Source: Luteibacter sp. OK325 (GTDB lineage: Bacteria; Pseudomonadota; Gammaproteobacteria; Xanthomonadales; Rhodanobacteraceae). Taken from it: a DNA stretch of 64,000 nucleotides. Each line of letters begins with the position of its first letter. Within the stretch, counting starts at the first letter, position 1. The stretch lies in NCBI RefSeq assembly GCF_003050935.1, contig NZ_QAOX01000008.1, positions 1 to 64,000 on the forward strand, read 5' to 3'. The notes under the pieces were generated by a model, which searched no databases, was not told where the DNA came from, and worked only from the letters and a program-made list of their open reading frames with translations. Shown piece after piece: positions 24,725 through 34,133 of this stretch. The translations under genes and the position numbers were made by a program.

Positions 24725-25873
24725 TTACGCCACCTCGTCGAGCAGGCTGCGCGACACGCGCGAGGTCGCCACCGCGCCCGTCGCCGCCGTACCGTCGTCG
24801 GCCCCGCTGTGCTGCCCGGCCGCGGCATCGCCGTCGGCGGGATTCTGTCCGGGATTACGCTGGCCGACATCGGCCTGGCCGAGGGACAGGCCGTGATGCG
24901 CGAGCATGGTGTCCAGCTGCGACAGCGTCTGCTGCACGGCGTGCACCGCCGCCGGATGCTGCGCGAGGATGGCGACATTGACCTTGCCGCCATCCATGGT
25001 CACATGCACGTCCATGCTGCCGAGCTCTTCCGGATGAAGCTTGATGCGTGCCGACTTGACGTCGCCCGAGCCCATCCAGGCGATCTGTTCGCCCAACTCC
25101 TGGCCGAATTGCGGCGAGGTGGCCGCCTGGGTCGCCTGAACCTGCACCGCCGGACCGGCCACGCCGTTCATCGCCGGCGCGTGCATGAGCGGCATCGGGC
25201 TGGCGTTCGCCGGATCGGTCGCCGGGGCGTCGTCCTTCGGCACCGACAGGTCACTGCCCTGGGCGGCGAGCAGGGCCGCGAACGGCGACGCGGTGACCGT
25301 GGCAGCGGGAGTCGCCACCGCAAGGGTGTCCATGGTTGTCAGGCCGGCCGCGGCGCCGTCCTTCGTACCAGCCGTGGCATCCACCGTGGCGGCAAGACCA
25401 GGCGTCGTACCCGCACCGGTCATCGAGGCGAGTGCATTACCCAGCTTGCCGGCCGTTGCTGTCGCCGTGGCGAGCGCCTTGGCAGCCAGGCCACCGACCG
25501 CCGGTGGCACGCCAATCAGGGCGAGCACGCTGGTAGCGAGCGACGTATCGCCGTCGGTCGAGTCGTCTTTCTTCGTCGCGTCGTCGTCCGGCTTCTTGTC
25601 GGTCGCCTGGGTCGATGCCGTCTTGTCCGTGCTCGCGTCTTTCGCGGTCGAGGACGTTGTCGTCGATGGGGTGCTGCCCTTGTCCGAGGATGGGTCGCTG
25701 GCCTTGCGCGCATCGGCGTGCGCCGCATCCATCGCCGCGTCGAAGCGCTTGTTCGAGGCCGTGTCGTCGTTCGCCTTACCTGTCACCGAAGACGCATTGG
25801 CGGCGCCCGGCGCGGGCGAAGGCGTGGGCGTGGCGGGGCGGGCGACGTTGAGGGCAATCGTGGCGTTGTTCAT
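24725..25873 (-). CDS. fliK: Flagellar hook-length control protein FliK
   Basis: 382 aa. A long, low-complexity Ala/Thr/Asp/Lys-rich N-terminal ruler region (about 1-250) and a C-terminal hook-length domain (VKSARIKLHPEELGSMDVHVTMDGGKVNVAIL, LSQLDTMLAHHGLSLGQADV) that triggers the FlhB switch. The start at MNNATIALNVARP follows GAG; the longer in-frame reading to 26347 is a shadow of fliJ. It ends the fliE-to-fliK unit. Confidence 0.9.
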   Translation of the reverse strand: MNNATIALNVARPATPTPSPAPGAANASSVTGKANDDTASNKRFDAAMDAAHADARKASDPSSDKGSTPSTTTSSTAKDASTDKTASTQATDKKPDDDATKKDDSTDGDTSLATSVLALIGVPPAVGGLAAKALATATATAGKLGNALASMTGAGTTPGLAATVDATAGTKDGAAAGLTTMDTLAVATPAATVTASPFAALLAAQGSDLSVPKDDAPATDPANASPMPLMHAPAMNGVAGPAVQVQATQAATSPQFGQELGEQIAWMGSGDVKSARIKLHPEELGSMDVHVTMDGGKVNVAILAQHPAAVHAVQQTLSQLDTMLAHHGLSLGQADVGQRNPGQNPADGDAAAGQHSGADDGTAATGAVATSRVSRSLLDEVA

Positions 25874-25922
25874 GCGGGATACTCGATGAGGTCGTTCGGG
25901 AGGCGGCGGACGCACGGAGGCG

Positions 25923-26357
25923 TCACGCCTCGCTCCGGGGATTTCGGCGGTATTGCGAGCGTTCGTCTGCCTGCGCCTGCTCGCGGCGATCTTCCGACTT
26001 GCGTTCCTGTTCGCGGTACTTCGTGGTGACCGAGTCCAGTGCCTTCGCGCGGCCCCGTGCATCGCTCCACAGCCTCTGCGCGTGATCCAGCGCCTGTTCG
26101 CGGCGCTGCACCTCACCCAGTTGCTGCACGATGGCCATGTCGATTTTCTGCAGGAACTGCTGCCGGTTGAGCAAGGCGGCGATGCCGATGCCATCCGGCA
26201 TCTCGGCGTATTCGTTGCGGTACTTGCGCAACTCGACGAGCTGGTGCTCGGCGTCGGCCAACGCGCGTTGCTGCGTGGCAAGCACGCGCACGGCGTCCTC
26301 GGCCTTTTCTTCGGCCAGGTCGACCACAGGTTGCAGGCGGTCGGCACGCGACGGCAT
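25923..26357 (-). CDS. fliJ: Flagellar export chaperone FliJ
   Basis: 144 aa almost entirely coiled coil (SRADRLQPVVDLAEEKAEDAVRVLATQQRALADAEHQL), as expected for FliJ, which couples FliI to FlhA. The ATG overlaps the fliI stop (TGATG). The C-terminus is highly charged. Confidence 0.9.
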   Translation of the reverse strand: MPSRADRLQPVVDLAEEKAEDAVRVLATQQRALADAEHQLVELRKYRNEYAEMPDGIGIAALLNRQQFLQKIDMAIVQQLGEVQRREQALDHAQRLWSDARGRAKALDSVTTKYREQERKSEDRREQAQADERSQYRRNPRSEA

Positions 26358-27718
26358 CAGCTGGCCTTCGTCGTATCAGCGAGGCCGGATTCGGCATCGG
26401 CAAGATTCACCGGCTCGTCGGTTTCCTGCTGGAGAAAGGCCGACAGGCGCGGGTAGAGCGCGATGGCCTCGTCCGTGCGCGGATCGCTGCCCTTCTGGTA
26501 CGCACCCACGGCGATCAGGTCGCGCTGCTGGCGATACGCCGAATAGACCTGGCGGAAACGCTGCGCGGAGCGCATGTGATCCTTGCTGACCACCGCAGGC
26601 ATGACGCGACTGATGGAGGCTTCGATGTCGATCGCCGGGTAATGACCCGCTTCGGCGAGATCGCGCGACAGCACGATGTGCCCGTCGAGGATGGCACGGG
26701 CTGCGTCGGCGATCGGGTCGTGACGGTAATCGTCACCCTCGGTGAGCACCGTATAGAACGCCGTGATGGAGCCACGACCTTCGGCGTCGTTACCGGCGCG
26801 CTCGACGAGCGCTGGCAGCATCGCGAACACCGACGGCGGATAGCCTTTGGTCGCCGGCGGTTCGCCGATGGCCAGTGCGATTTCGCGCTGGGCCTGGGCA
26901 TAGCGGGTGAGCGAGTCCATCAGCAGGAGCACGCGCAAGCCCTGGTCACGAAAATGTTCGGCCACGGCAGTGGCGACCTGCGCACCACGCAGGCGGCTGA
27001 GCGGCGGCGCATCGGCCGGCGCGGCGACGACGACCGCCCGACGGCGACCCTCCTCGCCCAGCGTGTGGTCGACGAATTCCTTTACTTCGCGACCGCGTTC
27101 GCCGATCAGGCCGACCACGACGACGTCCGCATCGGTAAAGCGGGTCATCATGCCCATCAGCGTGGACTTGCCTACACCGGAGCCGGCGAACAGGCCGATG
27201 CGCTGGCCGCGCCCGACCGTGAGCAGCGAATTGATCGCGCGCACACCGACGTCGAGCGGCGTGTCGATCGGCCGGCGCATCATCGGATTGATGGGATCAC
27301 GACGCAGCGGCGCACGCTCGCGTGCCAGTAGCGGACCGAGACCGTCCAGCGGTGCGCCGTCCGGACCGATCACACGACCCAGCAAGGAGTCGCCCACCGG
27401 CACGCCGGAGACAGCTGCCACCGGCGTCACGCGTGCATTGGGCAGCACACCGTGCATCTCGCCCGTGGGCATCAGCAGCAGGCGGCCATCCGAGAAGCCC
27501 ACCACTTCGGTTTCCAGCTGCCTGCCGTCGGCACCGGCGACCATGCAACGGGCGCCGACCGGCGCCTCACAGCCGACGGCTTCGAGCGTGAGCCCGACCA
27601 CGCGGCGCAGCTTGCCTTCCGCCTGCAGCGGACGCACCCGCTCGGCGCTCGCGCGCTGGGCGGCGAGCGATTCGCGCCAGTGCGCGATGCGAGCGGCGGT
27701 GTGGTTCTCGGCGCTCAC
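26357..27718 (-). CDS. fliI: Flagellum-specific export ATPase FliI
   Basis: 453 aa F1-beta-like ATPase with Walker A ([13 protein letters not shown]), [14 protein letters not shown], Walker B ([12 protein letters not shown]) and the [13 protein letters not shown] segment. It forms a hexamer at the base of the export apparatus. The GTG start overlaps the fliH stop (GTGA) and the end overlaps fliJ. Confidence 0.97.
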   Translation of the reverse strand: MSAENHTAARIAHWRESLAAQRASAERVRPLQAEGKLRRVVGLTLEAVGCEAPVGARCMVAGADGRQLETEVVGFSDGRLLLMPTGEMHGVLPNARVTPVAAVSGVPVGDSLLGRVIGPDGAPLDGLGPLLARERAPLRRDPINPMMRRPIDTPLDVGVRAINSLLTVGRGQRIGLFAGSGVGKSTLMGMMTRFTDADVVVVGLIGERGREVKEFVDHTLGEEGRRRAVVVAAPADAPPLSRLRGAQVATAVAEHFRDQGLRVLLLMDSLTRYAQAQREIALAIGEPPATKGYPPSVFAMLPALVERAGNDAEGRGSITAFYTVLTEGDDYRHDPIADAARAILDGHIVLSRDLAEAGHYPAIDIEASISRVMPAVVSKDHMRSAQRFRQVYSAYRQQRDLIAVGAYQKGSDPRTDEAIALYPRLSAFLQQETDEPVNLADAESGLADTTKAS

Positions 27719-28356
27719 GAGGGATCGACCTGGCCTTCGAGCACGCTGTCGATCACGGCGGCCAGGCGCGTTCGTACACGCGCATCCAGGCGCGACTGTT
27801 CGCTCTCCAGGCGCACGTCGCCGCGCTCCAGCGCGGCGTCGTCGACGACCGTGCCTTCATGGTCGACACCGACGCGGTGCTCGCGAACGAGCGCGGCGTC
27901 GGCGGGATTGAGGTGAATCTTGAGGTGACGCGTTGCAGCGGGCAACGCATCGACAGCCTGGCGAACCATGTCGAGAATCTTTTCCGGCTGGGTGGCGATT
28001 TCATAGCCGAGGACGCGCTCGGCGATCACGGTCGCGAGGACGGCGAGGTCACCGGCAACATCATGGTCGAGTTCGGCAAAGGGACGTTCGACAGCGGCAA
28101 AAAGGGCCTCCAGTCGCGCCACCTGCTCGGCAAGCTCTCGCTTGGCCATGGCGCGGCCTTCATTGAGCCCTGCGTTGAAGCCTTCCTCGCGCGCCTGCCG
28201 CTCGATCGCTTCGATCTCAGCCACCGTGGGCCGAAACGGACCTTCGTCCTCGACTTCCGGGCGGGCGACATGCGGATCCGGCCCACCTACGATCGGCAGC
28301 TCCCAGCGTTCGAACTGGTCGACGCGTTCCCGGGCGAGGATCGAGGTAAGACTCAT
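27715..28356 (-). CDS. fliH: Flagellar assembly protein FliH
   Basis: 213 aa: a tryptophan-containing N-terminus (FERWELP), a glycine-spaced helix ([16 protein letters not shown]) with the GxxxG-like pattern of FliH, and a C-terminal FliH/YscL domain ([16 protein letters not shown]). It anchors and restrains FliI at the C-ring. The ATG overlaps the fliG stop (TGATG). Confidence 0.93.
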   Translation of the reverse strand: MSLTSILARERVDQFERWELPIVGGPDPHVARPEVEDEGPFRPTVAEIEAIERQAREEGFNAGLNEGRAMAKRELAEQVARLEALFAAVERPFAELDHDVAGDLAVLATVIAERVLGYEIATQPEKILDMVRQAVDALPAATRHLKIHLNPADAALVREHRVGVDHEGTVVDDAALERGDVRLESEQSRLDARVRTRLAAVIDSVLEGQVDPS

Positions 28357-29369
28357 CAGACGAATTCTTCCCCGCCACCGGCGAGATTGATCTGGCCCGC
28401 GTCAGCGAGACGACGCGCCGTGGCCAGTACTTCCTTCTGTGCCGCATCCACCTCGGAGAGGCGAACGGGACCCTTGACCTCGAGATCGTCGCGCAGCATG
28501 TCCGCGGCGCGCTTGGACATGTTGGCGAAAATCTTCTCGCGGATGGCCGTCTCCGCACCCTTGAGGGCAGTGATGAGGCGTGCCGACGGCACTTCGCGCA
28601 GCAGCGTCTGCATGCTGCGATCGTCGAGCTCGGCGAGGTCGTCGAAGACGAACATGAGTTCTTCGATGCGCTCGCCCAGGCCCGTGTCGATGCCGCGAAT
28701 GGATGCCATCAGCTCGGCCTCGCGCGCGGTTTCCATCGCGTTGAGGATGTCCGCCGCGGCCTTCAGGCCGCCGACGCTGGCCGACTTCAGTTTGTTGGAG
28801 TTACCGGAGAACTGGCGCTCCATGATTTCGTCGAGCTCGTTCAGGGCGTGCGGCTGCACGCCGTCCAGCGTGGCGATGCGCATGACCACGTCGCTGCGTG
28901 TACGCGCAGGCAGGTAACCGATGACTTCGGCGGCCTGGTCTGCCTCGAGGTGAGCCATCACCAGCGCAATGATCTGCGGATGCTCCTGCCCGATCATCTC
29001 GGCGATGGCGCGGCTCTCCATCCATTTCAGCGATTCCAGGCCCTTGCTGCTGCGGCCCAGGAGGATGCGGTCGATCAGGCCGCCGGCCTTGTTCTCGCCG
29101 AGCGCGTTGACCAGGATGCGGCGGATGTATTCCTCGGTGCCGACACCGATCGAGGTGTGCTGGCCGACGTCTTCCTGCAACTTGGTCAGGACGGTTTCGA
29201 CCTGCTCCTTGGAAACATTCTTCAGCGCGGCCATGGCCGTGCCGACCGCCTGCACGTCGCGTGCGCCGAGGTGCTTGAGGATCGACGCGGCGTCCTCCTC
29301 ACCCAGGGTGAGCAGCAGGATCGCCGCGCGCTGCGCGCCGGTCAGGGAATCTTTCGGTTCAAGCGCCAT
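28356..29369 (-). CDS. fliG: Flagellar motor switch protein FliG
   Basis: 337 aa with the three FliG domains: N (LTGAQRAAILLLTLGEEDAASILKHL), middle with the EHPQ motif (IGQEHPQIIALVMAHLE), and C-terminal with charged helix DDRSMQTLLREV that contacts the stator. It is the upper ring of the rotor. The ATG lies within the end of fliF (11-bp overlap). Confidence 0.97.
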   Translation of the reverse strand: MALEPKDSLTGAQRAAILLLTLGEEDAASILKHLGARDVQAVGTAMAALKNVSKEQVETVLTKLQEDVGQHTSIGVGTEEYIRRILVNALGENKAGGLIDRILLGRSSKGLESLKWMESRAIAEMIGQEHPQIIALVMAHLEADQAAEVIGYLPARTRSDVVMRIATLDGVQPHALNELDEIMERQFSGNSNKLKSASVGGLKAAADILNAMETAREAELMASIRGIDTGLGERIEELMFVFDDLAELDDRSMQTLLREVPSARLITALKGAETAIREKIFANMSKRAADMLRDDLEVKGPVRLSEVDAAQKEVLATARRLADAGQINLAGGGEEFV

Positions 29370-31068
29370 CGTCGGACACCCAGCTCTTCACGACCTGCGC
29401 AACCTGTTTGGGATTCTCGGCAGCCATGCGCTTGGCCAGACCGACCTTCTGTTCGTAAGCCAGCAGCGCGGGTGAACCCAGCTGCGGCGAGGTGCTCACA
29501 CGGTCCGGGGTCATGTCGTCATCGTCGACCATCACCGACACCGTCGGCATCGGGCCAGCGAGCGCCACGTTCATGTTCATGGGCGCCGGCTTGAGCAGGC
29601 CCTTGAGGATGGGGCGCAGGACGAAGAAGCCGACCACCAGGGCGATCATCACGCCAAGGCCCTGCTTGATGAGATCGAGCATGCCCGGGCGTTCCCAGAA
29701 CGGTGTCGATTGCGGTTCCTCGTCGGCGATCGCGCCGTGGAACGCTTCGTTGATGACGCTGACGCTGTCGCCACGCGCGGCGCTGAAGCCGACCGCGTTC
29801 TTGGTGAGTTCGGTCAGGCGGGCGATTTCTTCCGCCGTGAACGGCACGCTCTTGTTCTTGCCGTCCTTGTCCGGCACCTGCTTGTTGTCGACCACCACGG
29901 CGACCGAAAGCCGCGCGACCTTGCCGGCAGGATCGGTGACGTGGCTGACCGTGCGATCGAGTTCGAAGTTGCGCGTGGCGCTCTGCGTCTGCTGCGTCGG
30001 GGTCTGTGCCGTCTGGGTAGCGGCGTTCTGGCCCTGCCCCGGCTTGGCACCGGCGCCCGCAGCCGGATTGGCGGCGGTGGCGTTCGCGCCGGTGTTCGGC
30101 GGCTGGTTGCTCAGTGCACCCGGCACGCCACCGTTGTTGGCGGCGTCTGTACGCGTTTCGCTGTTGGTCTGCTCGCTGCGCAGCGCGGGATTGTCGTGGT
30201 TGAACGTTTCGCTGGCCTTCTCGGTCTGCGAGAAATCGAGGTCGGCGAAGACCTGGGCGCGCACCTTGCCGGCGCCGACCAGCGGCGTGAGCAGGTCTTC
30301 GACGCGCTGCGTATAGGTGGCTTCGATGCGATTGGACAGGCGCAACCGGCTGTCGCCGATAGCCGAGGCGCTGTCCGGGTCGCTTACCGTGAGCAGGTTG
30401 CCGCCCTGGTCGATCACCGAGACCTGGCGCGTATCGAGATCCGGCACGCTGGCGGCCACCAGATGCACGATGGCGGCCACCTGGCCCTGGTCGAGCTGAC
30501 GGCCCGGATAGAGCGAAACGACGACCGAGGCGCTGGCCGGCTTGTTGTCGCGAACGAAGGCGGAAGGCTTGGGCAGGGCAAGATGCACGCGCGCCGCGCG
30601 GATGGACTGCAGGCCGGCGATGGTGCTTGAGAGGTCGCTCTCGAGCATGGACTGGTAGCGCGAGCGTTCGGCCATGTCGCTCATGCCAAACGGAGAATCC
30701 GCCTGCGGCACGGCGCTCGCGCCGCTGCCCTGCGGCAAGCCCTGACCGGCAAGCTTGAGGCGGACGCCGGCCGCGTCGGCGGCAGGCACGAAGATGGAGC
30801 TGCCGTCGTTGCTGAGCGTGTACGGAATGTTACTCGTCTGCAGCGCCTGGGTCACGGCGGCGGCGTCTTTCTGTTCAAGGCCACCGTAGAGCAGGCCGTA
30901 GTTCGGCGCACGCGACCACATCACCGCGGCGATGCCGATGGCGACCGCGCCTGCGATACCCGCGAGCATGAAGAGCTGCCGCGCCGCCGGCGTCTGTGCC
31001 AGCGACTTCAGCGAGTCCATGCGCTTGCCGTCGTTTTTGTCCGTGGTGGCTACGCCGTTATCTGCCAT
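29359..31068 (-). CDS. fliF: Flagellar MS-ring protein FliF
   Basis: 569 aa. Two membrane helices (about 33-52 and 463-483, LIKQGLGVMIALVVGFFVL), ring-building domains between them (YGLLYGGLEQKDAAAVTQAL, YQSMLESDLSSTIAGLQSIRAARVHLALP), a low-complexity Gln/Thr/Ala insert (about 310-360), and a cytoplasmic tail that binds FliG (LAKRMAAENPKQVAQVVKSWV). It is the platform on which the basal body is built. Confidence 0.96.
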   Translation of the reverse strand: MADNGVATTDKNDGKRMDSLKSLAQTPAARQLFMLAGIAGAVAIGIAAVMWSRAPNYGLLYGGLEQKDAAAVTQALQTSNIPYTLSNDGSSIFVPAADAAGVRLKLAGQGLPQGSGASAVPQADSPFGMSDMAERSRYQSMLESDLSSTIAGLQSIRAARVHLALPKPSAFVRDNKPASASVVVSLYPGRQLDQGQVAAIVHLVAASVPDLDTRQVSVIDQGGNLLTVSDPDSASAIGDSRLRLSNRIEATYTQRVEDLLTPLVGAGKVRAQVFADLDFSQTEKASETFNHDNPALRSEQTNSETRTDAANNGGVPGALSNQPPNTGANATAANPAAGAGAKPGQGQNAATQTAQTPTQQTQSATRNFELDRTVSHVTDPAGKVARLSVAVVVDNKQVPDKDGKNKSVPFTAEEIARLTELTKNAVGFSAARGDSVSVINEAFHGAIADEEPQSTPFWERPGMLDLIKQGLGVMIALVVGFFVLRPILKGLLKPAPMNMNVALAGPMPTVSVMVDDDDMTPDRVSTSPQLGSPALLAYEQKVGLAKRMAAENPKQVAQVVKSWVSDDGA

Positions 31069-31105
31069 GGTTCGACTTCAGTCCTTTCCGGAGACGCATG
31101 CCGCT

Positions 31106-31435
31106 TTAGACCGACATGTTCATGATTTCTTTGTAGGCATCGACCATCTTGTTGCGCACTTCATTCATCGCGCGGAACGAGAGGTCGGCTTTTTGACCCT
31201 GGATCATGACCTGCGCCAGATCGATGCCCGGATCGCCGCGTTCAAAACCTGCCGCCATCTGTTCGGCTTTATCCTGGCTCTTGGACACGCCGTCGATGGA
31301 TTGCTTGAGCAGGTCACCGAACGAGCTCTTCCCGGCGCCTGCCGCCTCGCCCACGCCACGAATGGCGGGCATCTCGCTCTGCGCGGTGATGCGGCGCATC
31401 TGGAGCAGGAGGCTGTTGACATCGATGGTGGTCAT
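31106..31435 (-). CDS. fliE: Flagellar MS ring-rod connector FliE
   Basis: 109 aa, helical, with the FliE signature (SFGDLLKQSIDGVSKSQDKAEQ, KADLSFRAMNEVRNKMVDAYKEIMNMSV). It joins the MS ring to the proximal rod. GGAAAA lies about 9 nt before the ATG; the in-frame extension upstream is non-coding. It heads the fliEFGHIJK operon behind a sigma54 promoter. Confidence 0.95.
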   Translation of the reverse strand: MTTIDVNSLLLQMRRITAQSEMPAIRGVGEAAGAGKSSFGDLLKQSIDGVSKSQDKAEQMAAGFERGDPGIDLAQVMIQGQKADLSFRAMNEVRNKMVDAYKEIMNMSV

Positions 31436-31474
31436 GACGGTTTTCCAACGCGTTATCGGCTTACTGGCACTCGA

Positions 31475-31490
31475 TGCACGAGCTATGCCA
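31475..31490 (-). promoter_or_regulatory. Sigma54 promoter of fliE operon
   Basis: Minus strand TGGCAT-AGCTC-GTGCA. Both invariant dinucleotides (GG, GC) are at the right spacing with two deviations from consensus. It lies between the fleQ stop and fliE, 40-55 bp before the ATG. Confidence 0.72.
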
Positions 31491-31517
31491 ACCGAACGCG
31501 ATCCACGCAGCGGGCGG

Positions 31518-32939
31518 TCAGCCCACCTGCGCGGTCTCGGACAAACCGTACTTGCGCAGCTTCTCGACCAGCGTGGTCCGCTGTACGCGAAGCAGCTTGG
31601 CCGCATGGGCGACTACGCCGTTGGCCGAATTCAGCGCCTGGCGGATCAGACCGATCTCGATACCGGCCAGGTGATCCTTGAGATCCAGGCCGCCCAGCGG
31701 AAGCACCGCGGGGTCGCCCTCACCGAAGGCGAACGTTTCGGTCACCGGCTCGGGCTCGGCTTCCATCATGGCGATCAGGGCGGCACCAGAGACTTCTTCC
31801 ACGGGCGCTGCGCCGCGGTATTTTTCCGGCAGGTCCGCGGCGCGTACATCGCCGTGCGGCATGAGGATGGCCATGCGCTCGACCAGGTTCGACAGTTCGC
31901 GCACGTTGCCCGGCCAGGGGTGCTGGCACAGCGCGTTCATCGCGCTGGGCGAGAAGCGCACGGACGACAGGCCACGCTGGACCAGGCGCTGGTTGAACTC
32001 GGAGATCAACGCCGGGAGATCTTCCAGGCGCTGGCTCAGCGACGGCATCTCGAGGGGGAACACACTCAGACGGTAGAAGAGGTCCTCGCGGAACCCGCCG
32101 CGCTCGATCGCGGTTTCGAGGTCGCGATGCGTAGCAGCGATGATGCGCACGTCGCAGCGCTGCGCACGGTTACCGCCGACGCGCTCGAAAACGCGCTCCT
32201 GCAGCACACGGAGCAGCTTCACCTGCATCGGCAGGCTCATGTCGCCAATTTCGTCGAGGAACAGCGTGCCGCCCTCGGCCATCTCGAAACGGCCCTTGCG
32301 GGTGCTGATGGCGCCGGTGAAGGCACCCTTCTCGTGGCCGAACAGCTCGCTTTCGAGCAACTCGGCGGGAATGGCGCCGCAATTGATCGCGACGAACGGT
32401 TTGTCGCGGCGCGGCGAGCAGTCGTGAATGGTGCGCGCGACCAGTTCCTTGCCACTGCCGGACTCACCGAGCACGAGCACGCTGGAATCGAACGGGGCCA
32501 CCTGGCGGATCAGCGCGTTGACGCGCTGCATCGGACCGGACTGGCCGACGAAGCGGCGGCTGGCCGGGGTCGGCTCGACGCGCGAATGCAGGGCACGCAG
32601 GGCTTCGGAGAGGCGCTCGTAGCGCAAGGGCACGTCGATCAGTTCGACGTTCTGGCTGCGCGCATCGTCGCCGACGATCAGCGAGGTGGCCAGCGGGGAA
32701 TCGGCGGCTACCAGCAGCGGCAGGTTGCGCGCATGGCGACCGAGGCCGGCCAGGTAGCCTTCCAGCTCGCTCTCGTCTTCCACCGTGCCGACAAAGGCAC
32801 CGCGCCAGCTCTCGCTCGCATCCAGGGTCGACGTGCGGTTCGCCAGCACCGGCCGGTAGCCGAGGAAGGCGAGCGCCGAGACGATGTTCTCTGCGCGGGT
32901 GGCGTCGGACTCGATGACGAGAAAGTTGGAAGACTTCAC
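31518..32939 (-). CDS. fleQ: Sigma54-dependent flagellar master regulator FleQ
   Basis: 473 aa. An N-terminal REC-like FleQ domain (about 1-115) lacking a clear phospho-acceptor arrangement, an AAA+ domain with Walker A (LGESGSGKE), the sigma54-contacting GAFTGA loop, Walker B (GGTLFLDEIGD), and a C-terminal Fis-type helix-turn-helix (VVAHAAKLLRVQRTTLVEKL). FleQ activates RpoN promoters of flagellar genes and in Pseudomonas binds c-di-GMP. The GTG start has GAGG 9 nt upstream. rpoN itself is not in this window. Confidence 0.93.
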   Translation of the reverse strand: MKSSNFLVIESDATRAENIVSALAFLGYRPVLANRTSTLDASESWRGAFVGTVEDESELEGYLAGLGRHARNLPLLVAADSPLATSLIVGDDARSQNVELIDVPLRYERLSEALRALHSRVEPTPASRRFVGQSGPMQRVNALIRQVAPFDSSVLVLGESGSGKELVARTIHDCSPRRDKPFVAINCGAIPAELLESELFGHEKGAFTGAISTRKGRFEMAEGGTLFLDEIGDMSLPMQVKLLRVLQERVFERVGGNRAQRCDVRIIAATHRDLETAIERGGFREDLFYRLSVFPLEMPSLSQRLEDLPALISEFNQRLVQRGLSSVRFSPSAMNALCQHPWPGNVRELSNLVERMAILMPHGDVRAADLPEKYRGAAPVEEVSGAALIAMMEAEPEPVTETFAFGEGDPAVLPLGGLDLKDHLAGIEIGLIRQALNSANGVVAHAAKLLRVQRTTLVEKLRKYGLSETAQVG

Positions 32940-33230
32940 CTGAAATACCTCACGTTTGCGTGTGATCGAAGTGCCAGGGCGGGATTCGCGGTGGAATCCC
33001 GTCGGCTTCGTTGCAAGGTATCAATCAAGGAGCGTGCCAACGTCGGAATTCCGGCGCGACGCGGCAAGAACTCACGCTCTGTAGCGGGCTCGGTCTAGGT
33101 GAAGAAAACCTTTTCGGCAGGTCGCGGCGGCGTGAAGAAGCCCGGTGACGTCAAGGCTGACGACACGCGTCCAGAATGTGACGCAGGACGCCACGCGACG
33201 TTCAGACGTCACGTGACGTAAAATGTCACT
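32940..33230. other. fleQ upstream region with TGAC palindromes
   Basis: 291 bp without a gene between pilZ and fleQ. It holds a 14-bp palindrome ACGTCACGTGACGT at 33206-33219, further TGACG sites at 33146, 33158 and 33179, and an imperfect sigma54-like sequence TGGCAC-GCTCC-TTGAT (33024-33039, minus) that lacks the -12 C. Probable fleQ control region; the sigma factor is uncertain. Confidence 0.5.
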
Positions 33231-33806
33231 TCACCCTTCCGAGGGTTCTTGCGGGCGGGAATGCGCCCTCGCCTCGGCCACCTGGCGCCGGTGCTGGCGA
33301 AAAACCAGTCGCTCGATGCCGTCACGGACCGGTTCGGTGAGCCCCTCGAAACCGAGAAACCCCTTGCCATCGGTGGGACCGGCAAGGCGGCTGCACGGCA
33401 ATTCGAGGGGCAGCGCCCGGCAGGCATCGAAGTGGATCTTCAGCAGTGCCGTCTGGCCAACCGGCGGCAGGCCATCCCAGGGCAGGACCGCCCCGGACGC
33501 GTTGAAGCGAAGTGCGATGCGAGGCGGCAGGCCCGACTGCGGCAGGAGCAGCCGGTTGACGATCTCCATGAGCACGTTGAGCTTGGCGTCGAGCCGGGCC
33601 ACCTCCTGGGTGAGCGGGCTGTCGTCTTCGCTGGTATCGCTACGCCGGTCCATCAGGGCGGAGACCGCGACCAGGACGCTGGCGTTCCGGTCGTTGATCA
33701 GGGCGAGGAGTGCGGCATCGGGGCGTGGACCCGCCTCACACGTGGCGTGGAAGCGGGCGTCCCAGGCGACGCGTTCGGAAAATTCCAGCCAGCCTTCGTC
33801 ACTCAT
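33231..33806 (-). CDS. PilZ-like protein of the flagellar cluster
   Basis: 191 aa. N-terminal segment (DEGWLEFSERVAWDARFHATCE), a heptad-patterned helix (LTQEVARLDAKLNVLMEIVNRLL, about 68-92) and a C-terminal beta-rich PilZ-like fold (PPRIALRFNASGAVLPWDGLPPVGQTALLKIHF). The layout fits the atypical tetrameric PilZ group known from Xanthomonas (XC6012). The canonical RxxxR and DxSxxG c-di-GMP motifs are not obvious, so ligand binding is doubtful. The ATG at 33806 has AGGGG 9 nt upstream; a TTG at 33824 has none. It ends the fliD-fliS-fliT unit. Confidence 0.7.
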   Translation of the reverse strand: MSDEGWLEFSERVAWDARFHATCEAGPRPDAALLALINDRNASVLVAVSALMDRRSDTSEDDSPLTQEVARLDAKLNVLMEIVNRLLLPQSGLPPRIALRFNASGAVLPWDGLPPVGQTALLKIHFDACRALPLELPCSRLAGPTDGKGFLGFEGLTEPVRDGIERLVFRQHRRQVAEARAHSRPQEPSEG

Positions 33807-33836
33807 GCGTGGCGCCCCTGCCAAAGGATAGGTCGA

Positions 33837-34133
33837 TCAGAACGAACTATACGCGGCGACGGCCCGACGAACGCGCCGGGAGGCATCCCATGCCGCGGCG
33901 GTCTCGTCGCGGGCGGCGGATACCAGGTCCTTGATCAGCCCGTCGGTGAGCATGATCGCCTTGAGCGATTCGATCGATTCCGGGGTGTCGCGCATGCTGC
34001 CGCTACGCAGGACCGGCTCGCGCTCGGCTTCCAGCGCGGTCAGTTCGTCCCACTGCCCTTCGCTCGCAGCCGCATGCATCGACTCGGTAAGGGCGAGTAC
34101 GCGGTCGAGGTCGCACCAGACGGTGTCGTTCAC
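33837..34133 (-). CDS. fliT: FliT-like flagellar chaperone
   Basis: 98 aa, helical, Trp/Ala/Glu-rich (LALTESMHAAASEGQWDELTALEAEREPVL), with size, helical pattern and position after fliS typical of FliT, the FliD chaperone. Sequence conservation in this family is low, so the call leans on context. The GTG start overlaps the fliS stop (GTGA). Confidence 0.75.
   Translation of the reverse strand: MNDTVWCDLDRVLALTESMHAAASEGQWDELTALEAEREPVLRSGSMRDTPESIESLKAIMLTDGLIKDLVSAARDETAAAWDASRRVRRAVAAYSSF

Noticed and set aside
33024-33039. Sigma54 promoter for fleQ
   Set aside because: The -24 box is perfect but the -12 reads TTGAT and lacks the near-invariant GC; listed only as uncertain within the upstream region.
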